DNA from: Phycisphaerae bacterium
GTDB taxonomy: Bacteria; Planctomycetota; Phycisphaerae; SM23-33
Reading direction: 5' to 3'
Assembly (NCBI GenBank): GCA_030745875.1
Contig: JASLNT010000106.1
Span: forward strand, 1-64,000
DNA length: 64,000 bases
This document shows positions 17,939-27,389 of the stretch, piece after piece. Position 1 is the first letter of the stretch, and each line of letters starts with the position of its first letter. The notes below the pieces were generated by a model. That model was not told where the DNA came from, searched no databases, and saw only the letters and a list, made by a program, of their open reading frames with translations. The position numbers and the translations under genes were made by a program.

Positions 17939-19311
17939 CTGCGCGTTGTCCTTTCGCTCTCCGATGACTCCTGTTGCCTGCTGGCCTTGATCGCGGTCCA
18001 GTATCGTACGTATCCTCTGGCTCCGCCCAGGCGAATTGTGGCGCCCGGTTTGACATCCTCGAGGATTACTCCCAGAGAATCCAGATCCGTTACGTAGAAT
18101 CGTTCGATCTGGAAGATTATGTCCTTCAGATCAATACCAAGTTTCTGCGCCGGACTTCCCGCCTCAATACCGACCACCACCAGCCCGCGCGAACTCGACA
18201 GCGACAATTCGCGCGCCAACTTGCGGTCGATCTTCCTGAGCGTCAGACCGAAAAGTTCACGGGCCAGTTTGGCCCCGTCAGGTTTCGGGCGGGCCGTAAG
18301 CTTGATCGACTTGGTAATGCGCTTGCCCTGGCGCGAGACAGTCAGGGAAATTCTGTCGTCGGCTTTGGCTCCGGTCATACCGCAAACAAAGTCCGGAATC
18401 TGGCGGATTGGATTCCCGTTAAGGGAGACTATCCGGTCACCCGCCTTCAGCACACCGTAGGCGGGGGTTTTCGCCCGGACGTCCGTCACCTTGATCGCCA
18501 CACCGTCTTTGTCACGTTTCTGCGCGACCGAAGCCCCGAACACTACGCGATTGATCCGCTCGAAATCCATCAGGCTGGTGAACTGCTCGGTAACAGTATC
18601 CGCCGCTATCGCAAAACCGATATTCTGCGCGTCGGCCCGTATCGCGGTGTTGATACCGATAAGCTCTCCGCGGATATTCAGCAACGGACCGCCGCTGTTG
18701 CCCGGATTGATCGGGGCGTCAGTCTGGATAAGCCCGCCATACTCAACATTTCCTTCGAACGTGAGCTTGCGATCGGTGGCGCTGATAACGCCTGTGGTCA
18801 GGGTGCTGGCGAAACCCATTGGGTTTCCGATGGCGATGACGGTCTCTCCGACCATCAGGTCATCGCTGCGTCCCAGCGTAAGATACGGAAGGGTCTTTCC
18901 TCTGGGCAACTCTATCTTGAGTATCGCCAGGTCGTGGGTCGAATCGGAGCTTATGACCTTGGCCTTATAGCTGGACTTGTCGGATAGTTGGATGGTTATC
19001 TGCATGGCGCGACTGACTACGTGCGCGTTGGTTACGACGTACCCGTCGCCATGGACGATCACGCCCGAACCGGCGGACTTCCGCCGAACCGGCCTGCGGA
19101 ATATATCAGCGAACGGATCCCTGCCGAACAGCCCGTATCGGGCGGTGACAATTTTTTCCGAAGAGATGTTCACAACGGCTGGTCCGGCCTTGCGGTAGGC
19201 GAGCACAACCGGAGTGGTGCGTGAGACCTCGCCCAGCACCCGGACTACGCGCAGTGGTCCGATCGACATTCCGCCGAGTACGACAACACATAATAATAAG
19301 CGTTTAACCAT
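17935..19311 (-). CDS. HtrA/DegP-type serine protease with PDZ domains
   Basis: Exported trypsin-like serine protease for envelope protein quality control. From ATG 19311 it has 458 residues. A signal-anchor or signal peptide (VKRLLLCVVVLGGMSIG) precedes the protease domain. The triad is visible as His97 (VTNAHVV), Asp127 (THDLAILK) and Ser206 (GNSGGPLL). Two PDZ-like segments follow (AYGVLKAGDRIVSLNGNPI and AGSPAQKLGIDLKDIIFQIE). Start chosen because GGAG lies six bases upstream; the frame is open for 17 more codons. The gene end overlaps the glycerate kinase start by four bases. Confidence 0.92.
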   Translation of the reverse strand: MVKRLLLCVVVLGGMSIGPLRVVRVLGEVSRTTPVVLAYRKAGPAVVNISSEKIVTARYGLFGRDPFADIFRRPVRRKSAGSGVIVHGDGYVVTNAHVVSRAMQITIQLSDKSSYKAKVISSDSTHDLAILKIELPRGKTLPYLTLGRSDDLMVGETVIAIGNPMGFASTLTTGVISATDRKLTFEGNVEYGGLIQTDAPINPGNSGGPLLNIRGELIGINTAIRADAQNIGFAIAADTVTEQFTSLMDFERINRVVFGASVAQKRDKDGVAIKVTDVRAKTPAYGVLKAGDRIVSLNGNPIRQIPDFVCGMTGAKADDRISLTVSRQGKRITKSIKLTARPKPDGAKLARELFGLTLRKIDRKLARELSLSSSRGLVVVGIEAGSPAQKLGIDLKDIIFQIERFYVTDLDSLGVILEDVKPGATIRLGGARGYVRYWTAIKASRQQESSESERTTRR

Positions 19312-19544
19312 CATGATCTCCAAACGCCCGCCGTCATTCCGCGTGGGTCGGCGGGGTGACAAGGCGATTCAAAACCCGCATATCAATAGCAACATCGCTC
19401 ATTCTGACAGGTTTTTCCCGTCCTTTCAACTCTCGGACCTGCAGAGTTGAGCATGAGAATTCCTGAATTGATGCTTTGATATTCCGCCTCGGCTCGCTAA
19501 CATGCTGAGATTGCAGACGCCGCGGCCTGCTGACAAATCACATT

Positions 19545-20582
19545 ATGGCAAAAGTACACGCGACATTTGAGGCCGAACTCCTGGCGACTTGTCTTAGTCA
19601 TTACGACCTGGGCATAATCAAGGGCATCAGGAAATTCCCCGCCGGTTCCCGCCGCGCGCCGAAAGTGATTATCAAGTCGGAGAAAGGCACCTTCCTGTTC
19701 AAACGCCGCGCCCACGGACGCGATCACCAGGCGAAAGTGGCGTTCACGCATCAGCTTCAATTGCACCTGGCGGCGCAGAATTTCCCTCTACCGCACCTTG
19801 TAGGCACTCGCGACACCAATAACTCCATGCTCATCCACGAAGATCACGTCTACGAGATGTTCGAGTTCATTAAGGGCAAGGGTTATGATGCATCTCTGGA
19901 CGCAACGTTCAACTCCGGGAGGATTCTGGGGCTTTACCACAAGCTGCTGTCGGATTTTCAGAGCGATTACACTCCCCCCACTGGCAGCTATCACGACGCC
20001 GGAGCGATACACCAGGCAATTGGCAAGACAGTCGGATCGCTGCCGATCGACTCGCGCCCGACCGGTGATGAAGTTCCCACAACCGTCAAGCGAATCGAAG
20101 AAATCTACGTACAGTCCGCCCGGAAAGTCGAGGAGATTGGTCTGCCCAACTGGCCGCAACAGATCGTCCACGGTGACTGGCATCCGGGCAATATGCTGTT
20201 TCGCGACAGGCACATTGTGGCGGTTATAGACTACGATGCGGCTCGCGTTCAGCAGCGTGTAATCGATTTCGCCAACGGCGTACTGCAGTTTTCAATTCTC
20301 GGCGGAGGAGACGACCCAACGAAGTGGCCTGAATACGTTGATGTCACGCGGTTCAAGCGCTTTATGCTGGGCTACGACAGCGTCAATGTGATAACTAAAC
20401 ATGAAATGCAGTGCGTGCCCCACCTGATGTGCGAAGCGATGATCGCAGAAGGCGTTCTTCCGATCGCGGCGACCGGAAGCTTCGGGCGGATTCAGGGCTA
20501 CCCGTTCCTGAAGATGATCGACCGCAAAGTGCGCTGGATACAGGAGAACGTCGAAGCGCTTTCGTCCGTACTGGATGATTGA
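19545..20582 (+). CDS. APH-fold phosphotransferase (homoserine kinase II/CotS-like)
   Basis: 345 residues of the aminoglycoside phosphotransferase/choline kinase superfamily. Seen: an N-lobe lysine region (GTFLFKRRA), the catalytic loop IVHGDWHPGNMLF near 205, and the metal-binding DYDAAR near 228. The protein is closest in character to type II homoserine kinase-like or CotS-like proteins, but the substrate is not identifiable. It is transcribed divergently from the htrA gene, with 233 bases between them in which I see no further gene. The lipoprotein hydrolase gene behind it is convergent. Confidence 0.8.
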   Translation: MAKVHATFEAELLATCLSHYDLGIIKGIRKFPAGSRRAPKVIIKSEKGTFLFKRRAHGRDHQAKVAFTHQLQLHLAAQNFPLPHLVGTRDTNNSMLIHEDHVYEMFEFIKGKGYDASLDATFNSGRILGLYHKLLSDFQSDYTPPTGSYHDAGAIHQAIGKTVGSLPIDSRPTGDEVPTTVKRIEEIYVQSARKVEEIGLPNWPQQIVHGDWHPGNMLFRDRHIVAVIDYDAARVQQRVIDFANGVLQFSILGGGDDPTKWPEYVDVTRFKRFMLGYDSVNVITKHEMQCVPHLMCEAMIAEGVLPIAATGSFGRIQGYPFLKMIDRKVRWIQENVEALSSVLDD

Positions 20583-20595
20583 CCCGCGCCGGGGA

Positions 20596-21429
20596 TCAGG
20601 GGGTCATGATTGACTTGTCGGGCTGCTTCTTTCCCTGCGTGATGTTCTCAATAAGGCGGTGATCCCATTGCTGCGTTCTCACCAGCGGAGCCACGTACCT
20701 CGCAACAAAGCTCGCCGTACCGCTGGTCAAGTGCATCCCAAGATTCCCGGTCCGCGCCATCTCCGATCGCCAGGGAACCTGAAAGAGCCTGTCGTACTCT
20801 TTGGAGCGCAGCTTACCCGTCGGGACCGAAAACCCAACGTTGCCCGCCGACGTGCTGTGCTTCCCATCCATCGTTCCGTACACTTTGGTTCCGGCCCAGA
20901 GCAGCAATACGTCGCGGGATGAATAGAAGTTCACAATCCCGCGCCTCGTACTATCCAAAGCCGTCGTCAGCCTGTACCCGGGAGACATCGCCGCCGCGAG
21001 CATCACCACGCCGTCAACCTTCCTGCCCCACCTCATTGCCTCGCAGGTCCACGTCGCTATTGCGCTGCCTCCGCTCTGACCGACCAGGACGACGGGACGA
21101 CCGGGATAGTTGAACTGGTATCGTGCTATTCTCTCAGCCAAGTGGGCGGCCTGTTTGTGATTCTGTCTGCTGGACCACAGATTCCAGATGAATCCAAGCG
21201 GTACTCCGCTGGTCCAGTCATACAGTTCTATCGCCGAACCCACGCCGCCGGCGTTGAGTCCCCGGCATATTTCCTCGTTGAATACGCTTCGTCCTTCGAT
21301 GCCCGGAAGGACAACAACCAGACCTCGATTCAGGCGCGATTCGCTAACGTACGGTTGGGGCGCCGCAGCGCACCCGCCAAGAAAACTCGCCATGAGAGTC
21401 AGACTGCTTAATACGTAGAGTAACTTCAT
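20596..21429 (-). CDS. Alpha/beta-hydrolase lipoprotein
   Basis: 277 residues. The N-terminus is a lipoprotein signal with a lipobox ending LGGC (Cys at about 20), so the protein is probably anchored to a membrane. The hydrolase fold is indicated by VVVLPGIEG after the first strand and by the nucleophile elbow GQSGGS near 119-124, a lipase/esterase-type serine. A later HLTSG segment might carry the catalytic histidine. No specific substrate family recognised. It is convergent with the APH-fold kinase, with 13 bases between the stops. Confidence 0.75.
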   Translation of the reverse strand: MKLLYVLSSLTLMASFLGGCAAAPQPYVSESRLNRGLVVVLPGIEGRSVFNEEICRGLNAGGVGSAIELYDWTSGVPLGFIWNLWSSRQNHKQAAHLAERIARYQFNYPGRPVVLVGQSGGSAIATWTCEAMRWGRKVDGVVMLAAAMSPGYRLTTALDSTRRGIVNFYSSRDVLLLWAGTKVYGTMDGKHSTSAGNVGFSVPTGKLRSKEYDRLFQVPWRSEMARTGNLGMHLTSGTASFVARYVAPLVRTQQWDHRLIENITQGKKQPDKSIMTP

Positions 21430-21481
21430 ATCAGTAGGTACGCCGCATTATGCAACATTCCCCGCCCAAGAGCAACCGGGG

Positions 21482-23395
21482 TTACTCTTTGACTTCGAAT
21501 TCAGCGTCGATAACGTCGTCGCCGCCCGAATCAGCGGAGCCCTGGTCAGCGTCCGGTCCGGGTCCGGCGGCGGCTTGAGGGGCCTGCCCTGAAGCGTTGT
21601 ACAGGTCTTCAGCCATTTTATGGCTTGCCTGCTCGAGGGTCTGCATGGCTCGTTTAATCGCCTCCACATCATCGCCCTTAAGCGCCTCCCTAAGACCGCT
21701 GACACCTGATTCGATTGCACCGCGATCCTCGGGCGAGACCTTCTCGCCCTGGTCGTTCAGCATCTTCTCCATCTGGAAGGCCATCGCATCGCCCTGGTTC
21801 TTCAGGTCGACCACTTCGCGGCGCTTCCGGTCATCTTCGGCGTGAAGTTCGGCGTCCTTCTTCATCTGTTCGATCTGCGTCTCGTCTAATCCGGAGGTGC
21901 CCTTGATCTCGATTGATTGCTCCTTGCCGGTGCCCATATCCCTAGCCGACACGTTCATGATTCCGTTTGCGTCTATCGCAAAAGTCACTTCGACTTTCGG
22001 CATGTTCCGCGGAGCGGGCGGAATGTCTGTAAGATTGAACTGACCGAGCGATCGATTGTCGGTTGCGAATTCACGCTCGCCCTGAAGAACGTGGATAGTA
22101 ACCTCCGTCTGGTTGTCGGCGGCGGTCGAGAACACTTCTTTCTTCTCGGTGGGGATCGTCGTGTTTCGCTCGATCAGACGCGTCATCACGCCGCCAAGAG
22201 TCTCAACACCGAGGCTCAGGGGCGTTACGTCCAGAAGAACCATTTGCTCTTCAACTTCACCAGCCAGAATCGCGCCTTGAATCGCGGCGCCCATCGCGAC
22301 AACCTCGTCGGGATTGACCGACTGGTTGGGCTCTTTTCCGAAAGCCTGCCTGGCCACCTCGCGCACCTTCGGGATACGCGTCGAGCCGCCGACCAGAATG
22401 ACCTCGTCAACCTGACCGGTGGTCAACTTCGAATCAGACAGCGCCTGCCTGCAGGGACCCACAAGGCGTTCGAATACGTCGGCGCACAACTGCTCGAACT
22501 TGGCGCGCGTGATGGTTATCGTAAGGTGTTTGGCTCCGTCGGCTGTGGCGGAGATAAACGGCAGGTTGATATTGGCCTCCATCGCCGTCGACAGTTCACA
22601 TTTGGCTTTTTCGCATGCTTCCTTGAGACGCTGAAGAGCCATCGGATCATCCCGCAGATTGATGCCCTCGGTCTTCTGAAACTCAGCGGCCACATGCGTA
22701 ATCAGGGCTTCGTCAAGATCGTCGCCGCCCAGATGCCCGTCGCCATTGGTAGCCAGAACCTCGAAGACATTGTCGCCGATGTCCAGTATCGAAATATCAA
22801 ACGTCCCGCCGCCGAAATCAAACACGGCGACCTTCTCGTTCTTCTTGCCCGCCAGTCCATACGCCAGCGCCGCAGCCGTGGGCTCGTTGATGATCCGCTC
22901 GACGGTAAGCCCGGCGATTTCGCCAGCTTCCTTGGTCGCGGTTCGCTGTGAATCGTTGAAGTACGCCGGAACGGTGATCACCGCACGGGTGACTTCCTCG
23001 CCAAGGTAGTCTTCCGCAGTACGCTTGAGGTTCTGCAGAACCATCGAACTGATCTCCTGGGGAGTGTATTCGGCGTCTCGCACGGAGACCTTCACAAGTT
23101 CATCCGGACCGCCGGTAACGCTGTAGGCGACCTGCTTTTCTTCGCTGGCCACTTCGTTGTGGTATCTGCCCATGAACCGCTTGATCGAAAAGACTGTGTT
23201 CTTGGGATTTGTAACTTGCTGGTGTCTGGCCGGTTGGCCTACCAGGCGTTCGCCCTTGTCGGTGAATCCAACCACAGAGGGCGTGGTCCGGCTGCCCTGT
23301 TGGTTTATAAGCACTTTGGGCTCGGCGCCTTCCATAACCGCCACAACCGAGTTCGTAGTCCCAAGGTCAATACCTATGATCTTGTTTGATGCCAT
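21482..23395 (-). CDS. dnaK: Chaperone protein DnaK (Hsp70)
   Basis: Full-length Hsp70 of 637 residues. ATPase domain signatures: [31 protein letters not shown] and [13 protein letters not shown]. The substrate-binding domain starts after [14 protein letters not shown], and the C-terminus is acidic (DVIDAEFE). It folds proteins with DnaJ and GrpE, neither of which is next to it; a DnaJ-domain membrane protein lies 30 kb away. Start ATG 23395 with AAGGAAAG about ten bases upstream. I looked for a CIRCE element in the 277-base upstream gap and did not find one. Confidence 0.98.
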   Translation of the reverse strand: MASNKIIGIDLGTTNSVVAVMEGAEPKVLINQQGSRTTPSVVGFTDKGERLVGQPARHQQVTNPKNTVFSIKRFMGRYHNEVASEEKQVAYSVTGGPDELVKVSVRDAEYTPQEISSMVLQNLKRTAEDYLGEEVTRAVITVPAYFNDSQRTATKEAGEIAGLTVERIINEPTAAALAYGLAGKKNEKVAVFDFGGGTFDISILDIGDNVFEVLATNGDGHLGGDDLDEALITHVAAEFQKTEGINLRDDPMALQRLKEACEKAKCELSTAMEANINLPFISATADGAKHLTITITRAKFEQLCADVFERLVGPCRQALSDSKLTTGQVDEVILVGGSTRIPKVREVARQAFGKEPNQSVNPDEVVAMGAAIQGAILAGEVEEQMVLLDVTPLSLGVETLGGVMTRLIERNTTIPTEKKEVFSTAADNQTEVTIHVLQGEREFATDNRSLGQFNLTDIPPAPRNMPKVEVTFAIDANGIMNVSARDMGTGKEQSIEIKGTSGLDETQIEQMKKDAELHAEDDRKRREVVDLKNQGDAMAFQMEKMLNDQGEKVSPEDRGAIESGVSGLREALKGDDVEAIKRAMQTLEQASHKMAEDLYNASGQAPQAAAGPGPDADQGSADSGGDDVIDAEFEVKE

Positions 23396-23672
23396 GTCGC
23401 ACTCGCTTTCCTTACTATCTTACTTCCAATACAGAATTTACAGTTTCGTTTCCTCGCCGGACTCACCCGCCCGGCAAGCAGGGGCAAGCCCTGTTCCGCT
23501 CTAATGTTTGCAACGTACGTGCCAGTACTGCAACTTATGCCACAACCATCACTTACCTCCAACGCATAATCACAAAACCATGCCATATCGACCGGCCGAA
23601 TCCGCTAACAGGCACAGTTTGGCAGACGCGGGGCTTGATCCAGAGCGTTAAAGCAGTTATCGTCAGCGCCCC

Positions 23673-24353
23673 ATGGAAAACAACAGCAAAACAAATGCGG
23701 TCATATTCGACATGGACGGCGTACTGGTGGACAGTTACCAGGCTCATTTTGAATCGTGGCGCCAAACCGCCAGACAGCACGATCTGGACATGACCGAGCA
23801 ACAGTTCGCCGCAACATTCGGACGCACCACTCGTGAAATCATCACAGCACTATGGGGAGACAGCGTCTCCGGTGATGCTGTCGGTCTGTGGGACGATCAA
23901 AAGGAATTGGCGTATCGCCGCATCCTGGACGCCGACTTCCCAGAGATGGCGGGCGCTCATGAACTGCTATCTGCGCTCCGCACAGCGGGCTTCAAGCTCG
24001 CCATAGGCTCATCCGGACCGCCCGAAAACGTTAAACTCGTGCTCGAACATCTCGGAACCGAACTGTTTTCCGCGGCGGTTACCGCACGCGATGTCACCCA
24101 TGGAAAACCGCACCCGGAAGTTTTTCTCAAAGCGGCCGCCAAGCTCGAAATCTCGCCCGACCATTGCGCAGTGGTTGAAGACGCTCCCGCCGGAATACAA
24201 GCCGCCCGCCGCGCAGGGATGGCCGCAATCGCACTCACCGGCACGGCGCCGCGCGAGAAGCTCCAGGCGGAAGCTCATCTCGTGATCGACTCGCTCGACG
24301 AACTCTCACCGGAGATAATTGCCTCCCTAATCAACCGTTCCACTGGCCAGTGA
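23673..24353 (+). CDS. HAD hydrolase, beta-phosphoglucomutase-like
   Basis: 226-residue haloacid-dehalogenase phosphatase with an alpha-helical cap (subfamily IA). Motif I is VIFDMDGVLVDS (nucleophile Asp and general acid Asp), motif II is IGSSGPP, the lysine sits in THGKPHPEVFL, and the terminal acidic motif is VVEDAPAGIQAARRAGM. This pattern is that of beta-phosphoglucomutase or sugar-phosphate phosphatases; the substrate is uncertain. It is divergent from dnaK across 277 bases. The 3' end overlaps the convergent dapF by 23 bases. Confidence 0.88.
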   Translation: MENNSKTNAVIFDMDGVLVDSYQAHFESWRQTARQHDLDMTEQQFAATFGRTTREIITALWGDSVSGDAVGLWDDQKELAYRRILDADFPEMAGAHELLSALRTAGFKLAIGSSGPPENVKLVLEHLGTELFSAAVTARDVTHGKPHPEVFLKAAAKLEISPDHCAVVEDAPAGIQAARRAGMAAIALTGTAPREKLQAEAHLVIDSLDELSPEIIASLINRSTGQ

Positions 24354-25167
24354 ATACCTCATCCGCCGGGCCTGTCATGTAGACATGCTCGTCCGACTCA
24401 CGCCATTCCAACTCCAAGTCTCCCCCGTCAAGGTGAGCCGTAATCTTCCTGCCGGTCTTCAGCGACAACACGCCTGCAACGCACACGGCAGAAGCGCCCG
24501 TTCCACAAGCCAGCGTGTGGCCCGTTCCCCGCTCCCAGGTCCGCACAGTGACCTCATTCTCCGAGTGCACTTGCACGAAATGAACGTTAATCCGTTCGGG
24601 AAACAGCGCGTTGGTCTCCAACTCCCGTCCGAGGTCCTTCAGGACGATGCCCGCAACGTCGTCAACGAATATCACCGCATGCGGATTGCCCATGGAAACA
24701 CATGTCATCGCAAACGCCTTCTTCCCGGCGCGGATCGGCATGTCCACAACCCTCTCCAGGGGAATGTTCACGGGAATGCTCGGCGGGTCAAGGATCGGCT
24801 CGCCCATGTCTACGGTGGCGCCGGTAACCTTATTGTCGGATCCCAAAACCAGATCTATCGTCTTGACACCTGACATTGTTTCCACTTTGAGCGGATTCGC
24901 ATCCGACCGCGCGTGGTCCCAGGTGTACTTGGCAACACAGCGAATCCCATTACCGCACATCTCGCCCTCGGATCCGTCAGAATTAAACATGCGCATGCGC
25001 ACGTCGGCCGACTCACTGGGCATCACCAGGATAAGCCCATCGCCGCCCACACCGAAATGCCTGTCGGATATCACTCTGGCCAGGGCTTCGGGATCGTCCA
25101 CCTGCTCGTCGAAGCAGTCAACGTAAACATAGTCATTTCCCGCACCCTGCATCTTAGTAAAACGCAT
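24331..25167 (-). CDS. dapF: Diaminopimelate epimerase
   Basis: Interconverts LL- and meso-diaminopimelate for lysine and peptidoglycan synthesis; cytoplasmic. The two catalytic cysteines are present: Cys71 in EMCGNGIRC and the second in LACGTGASA near 218. Other hallmarks are MQGAGNDY, FGVGGDGLI and GNPHAVIFV. 278 residues, normal length. ATG 25167 with AAAGGA upstream. Convergent with the HAD gene with a 23-base overlap. It lies downstream of fliA, separated by a strong hairpin. Confidence 0.96.
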   Translation of the reverse strand: MRFTKMQGAGNDYVYVDCFDEQVDDPEALARVISDRHFGVGGDGLILVMPSESADVRMRMFNSDGSEGEMCGNGIRCVAKYTWDHARSDANPLKVETMSGVKTIDLVLGSDNKVTGATVDMGEPILDPPSIPVNIPLERVVDMPIRAGKKAFAMTCVSMGNPHAVIFVDDVAGIVLKDLGRELETNALFPERINVHFVQVHSENEVTVRTWERGTGHTLACGTGASAVCVAGVLSLKTGRKITAHLDGGDLELEWRESDEHVYMTGPADEVFTGQWNG

Positions 25168-25268
25168 ACTGTAGTCCTTTCACGTATCGCCGGGAGATTA
25201 TACCGCCGCCCAACTCCCTTGTCCCGCTGTTTTGCGAAAAGCTCGTCCGACCCGGGAACAACCAATAA

Positions 25269-25294
25269 CAGAGCCTCCCTTTCGGGAGGCTCTG
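25269..25294 (-). terminator. Intrinsic-terminator-like hairpin after fliA
   Basis: A perfect 11-base-pair stem: arm 25269-25279 pairs with 25284-25294, with a four-base loop. It begins 34 bases downstream of the fliA stop. Read on the minus strand, the stem is followed by a T-rich stretch (TTATTGGTTGTT). It probably ends transcription of the fliA unit before dapF. Confidence 0.75.
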
Positions 25295-25327
25295 GAGAAC
25301 GGCGTTAACATTCTGACCGCCAGCTGC

Positions 25328-26116
25328 TCAGCCGGCGGCCAGTTCCTTTTTGCGACGCTCCAACTGGCCCCTTAGACGAATGAGTATCGCCGAATGCATC
25401 TGGCTGACGCGACTCTCGCTGAGGTCGAGGGTCTCGCCGATTTCCTTCATCGTCATCTCTTCGAAGTAGTACAGGATAATGATCAGGCGTTCGGCGCGGC
25501 TTAACCCTCGCGTCACAAGATCCTTGATGTCCTTCTTCTGGGCGCTCTTGAACGGGTCGTCGCTGCGCCCGTCGCGAAGAACGTCTATCTCGCGGACATC
25601 CTTGTTGCCGTCAGTCTCGTACCATTTTCGACTTAACGACACCAACCCCGTTGCATGCGCATCGCGCTGAAGCTTGTTGAAGTCCTTCATTGACAGCTTC
25701 ATGACCTTCGCCAGCTCCTTGGCGGTCGGTTTGCGGCCGAGTTGCGCCTCGAGAAGATGCGTGGCGGCGTTCAGCTTCGAAGCTCGACTTCTGACGAGCC
25801 GCGGCACCCAGTCCATGGCGCGCAGTTCATCAAGAATGGCTCCGCGCACTCTCGGGGCGCAATATGTCTCGAACTTCACGCCGCGCTCAGGATCGTAGGC
25901 CTTCAGCGCGTCCAGCAAACCAAAAACCCCCGCCGAAATCAGATCGTCCACGTCCACCTCGTCAGGCAGACGAACACGCAAACGCTCGGCCGAGTACTTC
26001 ACAATCGGTAGGTAGTTCTCCAGCAATCGGTTACGAGATTCCTCGTCTCGCTTGGCCAGGTACGTCTTCCACCATTTCTGAACTTGCTCAGGAGGCGCCT
26101 TATCAGAACGCTTCAT
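25328..26116 (-). CDS. fliA: Flagellar/motility sigma factor, sigma-28 family
   Basis: 262 residues with sigma regions 2, 3 and 4: LPIVKYSAERLRVRLPDEVDVDDLISAG (region 2), ELRAMDWVPRLVRSRA (typical of FliA/WhiG region 2.4-3), and MTMKEIGETLDLSESRVSQMHSAILIRLR (region 4 helix-turn-helix). It directs RNA polymerase to late flagellar promoters. Start ATG 26116 has AAAGGAG at good spacing; the frame is open 11 codons further but lacks a site there. It is the last gene of the flagellar block, separated from flhG by 388 bases, so it may have its own promoter. No anti-sigma FlgM is visible. Confidence 0.93.
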   Translation of the reverse strand: MKRSDKAPPEQVQKWWKTYLAKRDEESRNRLLENYLPIVKYSAERLRVRLPDEVDVDDLISAGVFGLLDALKAYDPERGVKFETYCAPRVRGAILDELRAMDWVPRLVRSRASKLNAATHLLEAQLGRKPTAKELAKVMKLSMKDFNKLQRDAHATGLVSLSRKWYETDGNKDVREIDVLRDGRSDDPFKSAQKKDIKDLVTRGLSRAERLIIILYYFEEMTMKEIGETLDLSESRVSQMHSAILIRLRGQLERRKKELAAG

Positions 26117-26504
26117 CGTACTGCTCCTTTCGCACACTTGCGTGCACATGTCCTCAGTGAGTCTCCCAGCGACCCGTAATTAGTTGTCAAATAAGATAGT
26201 ATCAATTGCACTTTCCTAACCTTGAAGCTGTGAGCACTGCCTGATCTCCGCCGACATTTAGCCCAGACAGCGCGGTGCAGACTATAGGAATCGGCAACAG
26301 CCCTGCACAAACTGCATATTTTATTTTTTTTCTCTATCTTACCTAGTTTACCCTGCCTGTGCTGTCTATCCATTCGATTGCATTGAATGCGCTTTATATT
26401 CCCTATCGGCGCGCTAATCGATCTATTTGCGCGCCATGCGCCATTTCGCAGGATCAATTGTTCCTGAATCGAATCTAGATCATTGATATTCAAGGTGTTA
26501 TGAA
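26117..26504. other. 388-base gap between flhG and fliA
   Basis: No convincing gene. The stretch is AT-richer than its surroundings, with a T-rich run near 26320-26345. It contains an inverted repeat GGCGCGC (26408-26414) and GCGCGCC (26429-26435) with a 14-base loop, about 70 bases after the flhG stop. It probably holds the flhG transcript end and a promoter for fliA, but I could not identify a clear -35/-10 pair. Confidence 0.5.
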
Positions 26505-27389
26505 TCATGCAAAAAGTCTCACCATGCGACGGAAGAAGCCTTCTTTCTGTCTTACCAAGGCTCCGCCCGGCGAGAGTTTGTTTACCAGGGCGCCAATCGC
26601 CCTGCTTGCTGGACACTTGGGATATGCCAGAACAAACGCCTGACGTCGCCTCACCGACTGCCGAACTTTCGGGTCCTCGTCGATATATCCCGCGTCGAAA
26701 ACGCGGATGTCCAGGAATCGCTTTGCAACCTCAGCCAGTCGCTGGTAGGTCGCACGTCCTTCCTGACGGTTGTCGGCCTGGTTTGTCAGCACGCTCAGGC
26801 TGCCAAGATACCCTCTGCGGGCCAGAGCCTTGATCATCCCGTAGGCGTCGGTGATTGCCGTAGGTTCGGGTGTGGTAACCACCAGAACAATGTCTGCGCC
26901 CGAGGCGAACTGGAGTACGTCCGGGCCAATCCCCGCAGCACAATCGATAATAATCAGATCGTTGTCAGCTTCGAGTTGCGTCAACTCTTCGGCCAGTCGC
27001 GTCCTCTGGAACTCGCTAAGATTCGCCAGCCTCGCCAATCCGCTTGCTCCTGCTACAAACTGCACGCCGCTGGGCAAATCCACCACCACATCCTCCAGCC
27101 GCTTCGTTCCTGCGACAACGTGTGAGATATCGCCATGGATGTCCGCGTTCAGGAGCACGTCGAGATTGGCCATTCCCATGTCCGCATCGACCAGAGCGAC
27201 CCGGTTTCCCGCGCCGGACAGGAGTATGGACAGGTTCAGCGCTACGTTGGATTTTCCCACTCCGCCTTTGCCCGAACAAACCGCGATTGTTTTGGTCAAG
27301 CGACCGGCCTGCGGAGGCGGGGGTTGGACCTTGCGGCTTTTGGGACGACTCATCATTTGTCTTAATTTGGTGGCTTGGTCTTTATGCAT
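26505..27389 (-). CDS. flhG: Flagellar number regulator FlhG (MinD-like ATPase)
   Basis: 294-residue ParA/MinD-type ATPase. The N-terminal DQATKLRQ motif (4-11) is the FlhG signature that stimulates the FlhF GTPase. The deviant Walker A CSGKGGVGKS spans 38-47, the switch DADMGMANLD follows, and LIIIDCAAG comes later. The C-terminal FFRRMVRLF resembles the amphipathic membrane-targeting helix of MinD proteins. With FlhF it sets flagellar number and placement. The start overlaps the flhF end by eight bases. Confidence 0.93.
   Translation of the reverse strand: MHKDQATKLRQMMSRPKSRKVQPPPPQAGRLTKTIAVCSGKGGVGKSNVALNLSILLSGAGNRVALVDADMGMANLDVLLNADIHGDISHVVAGTKRLEDVVVDLPSGVQFVAGASGLARLANLSEFQRTRLAEELTQLEADNDLIIIDCAAGIGPDVLQFASGADIVLVVTTPEPTAITDAYGMIKALARRGYLGSLSVLTNQADNRQEGRATYQRLAEVAKRFLDIRVFDAGYIDEDPKVRQSVRRRQAFVLAYPKCPASRAIGALVNKLSPGGALVRQKEGFFRRMVRLFA

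Noticed and set aside
23396-23672. CIRCE or heat-shock operator upstream of dnaK
   Set aside because: No TTAGCACTC-N9-GAGTGCTAA-like inverted repeat is present in the gap.
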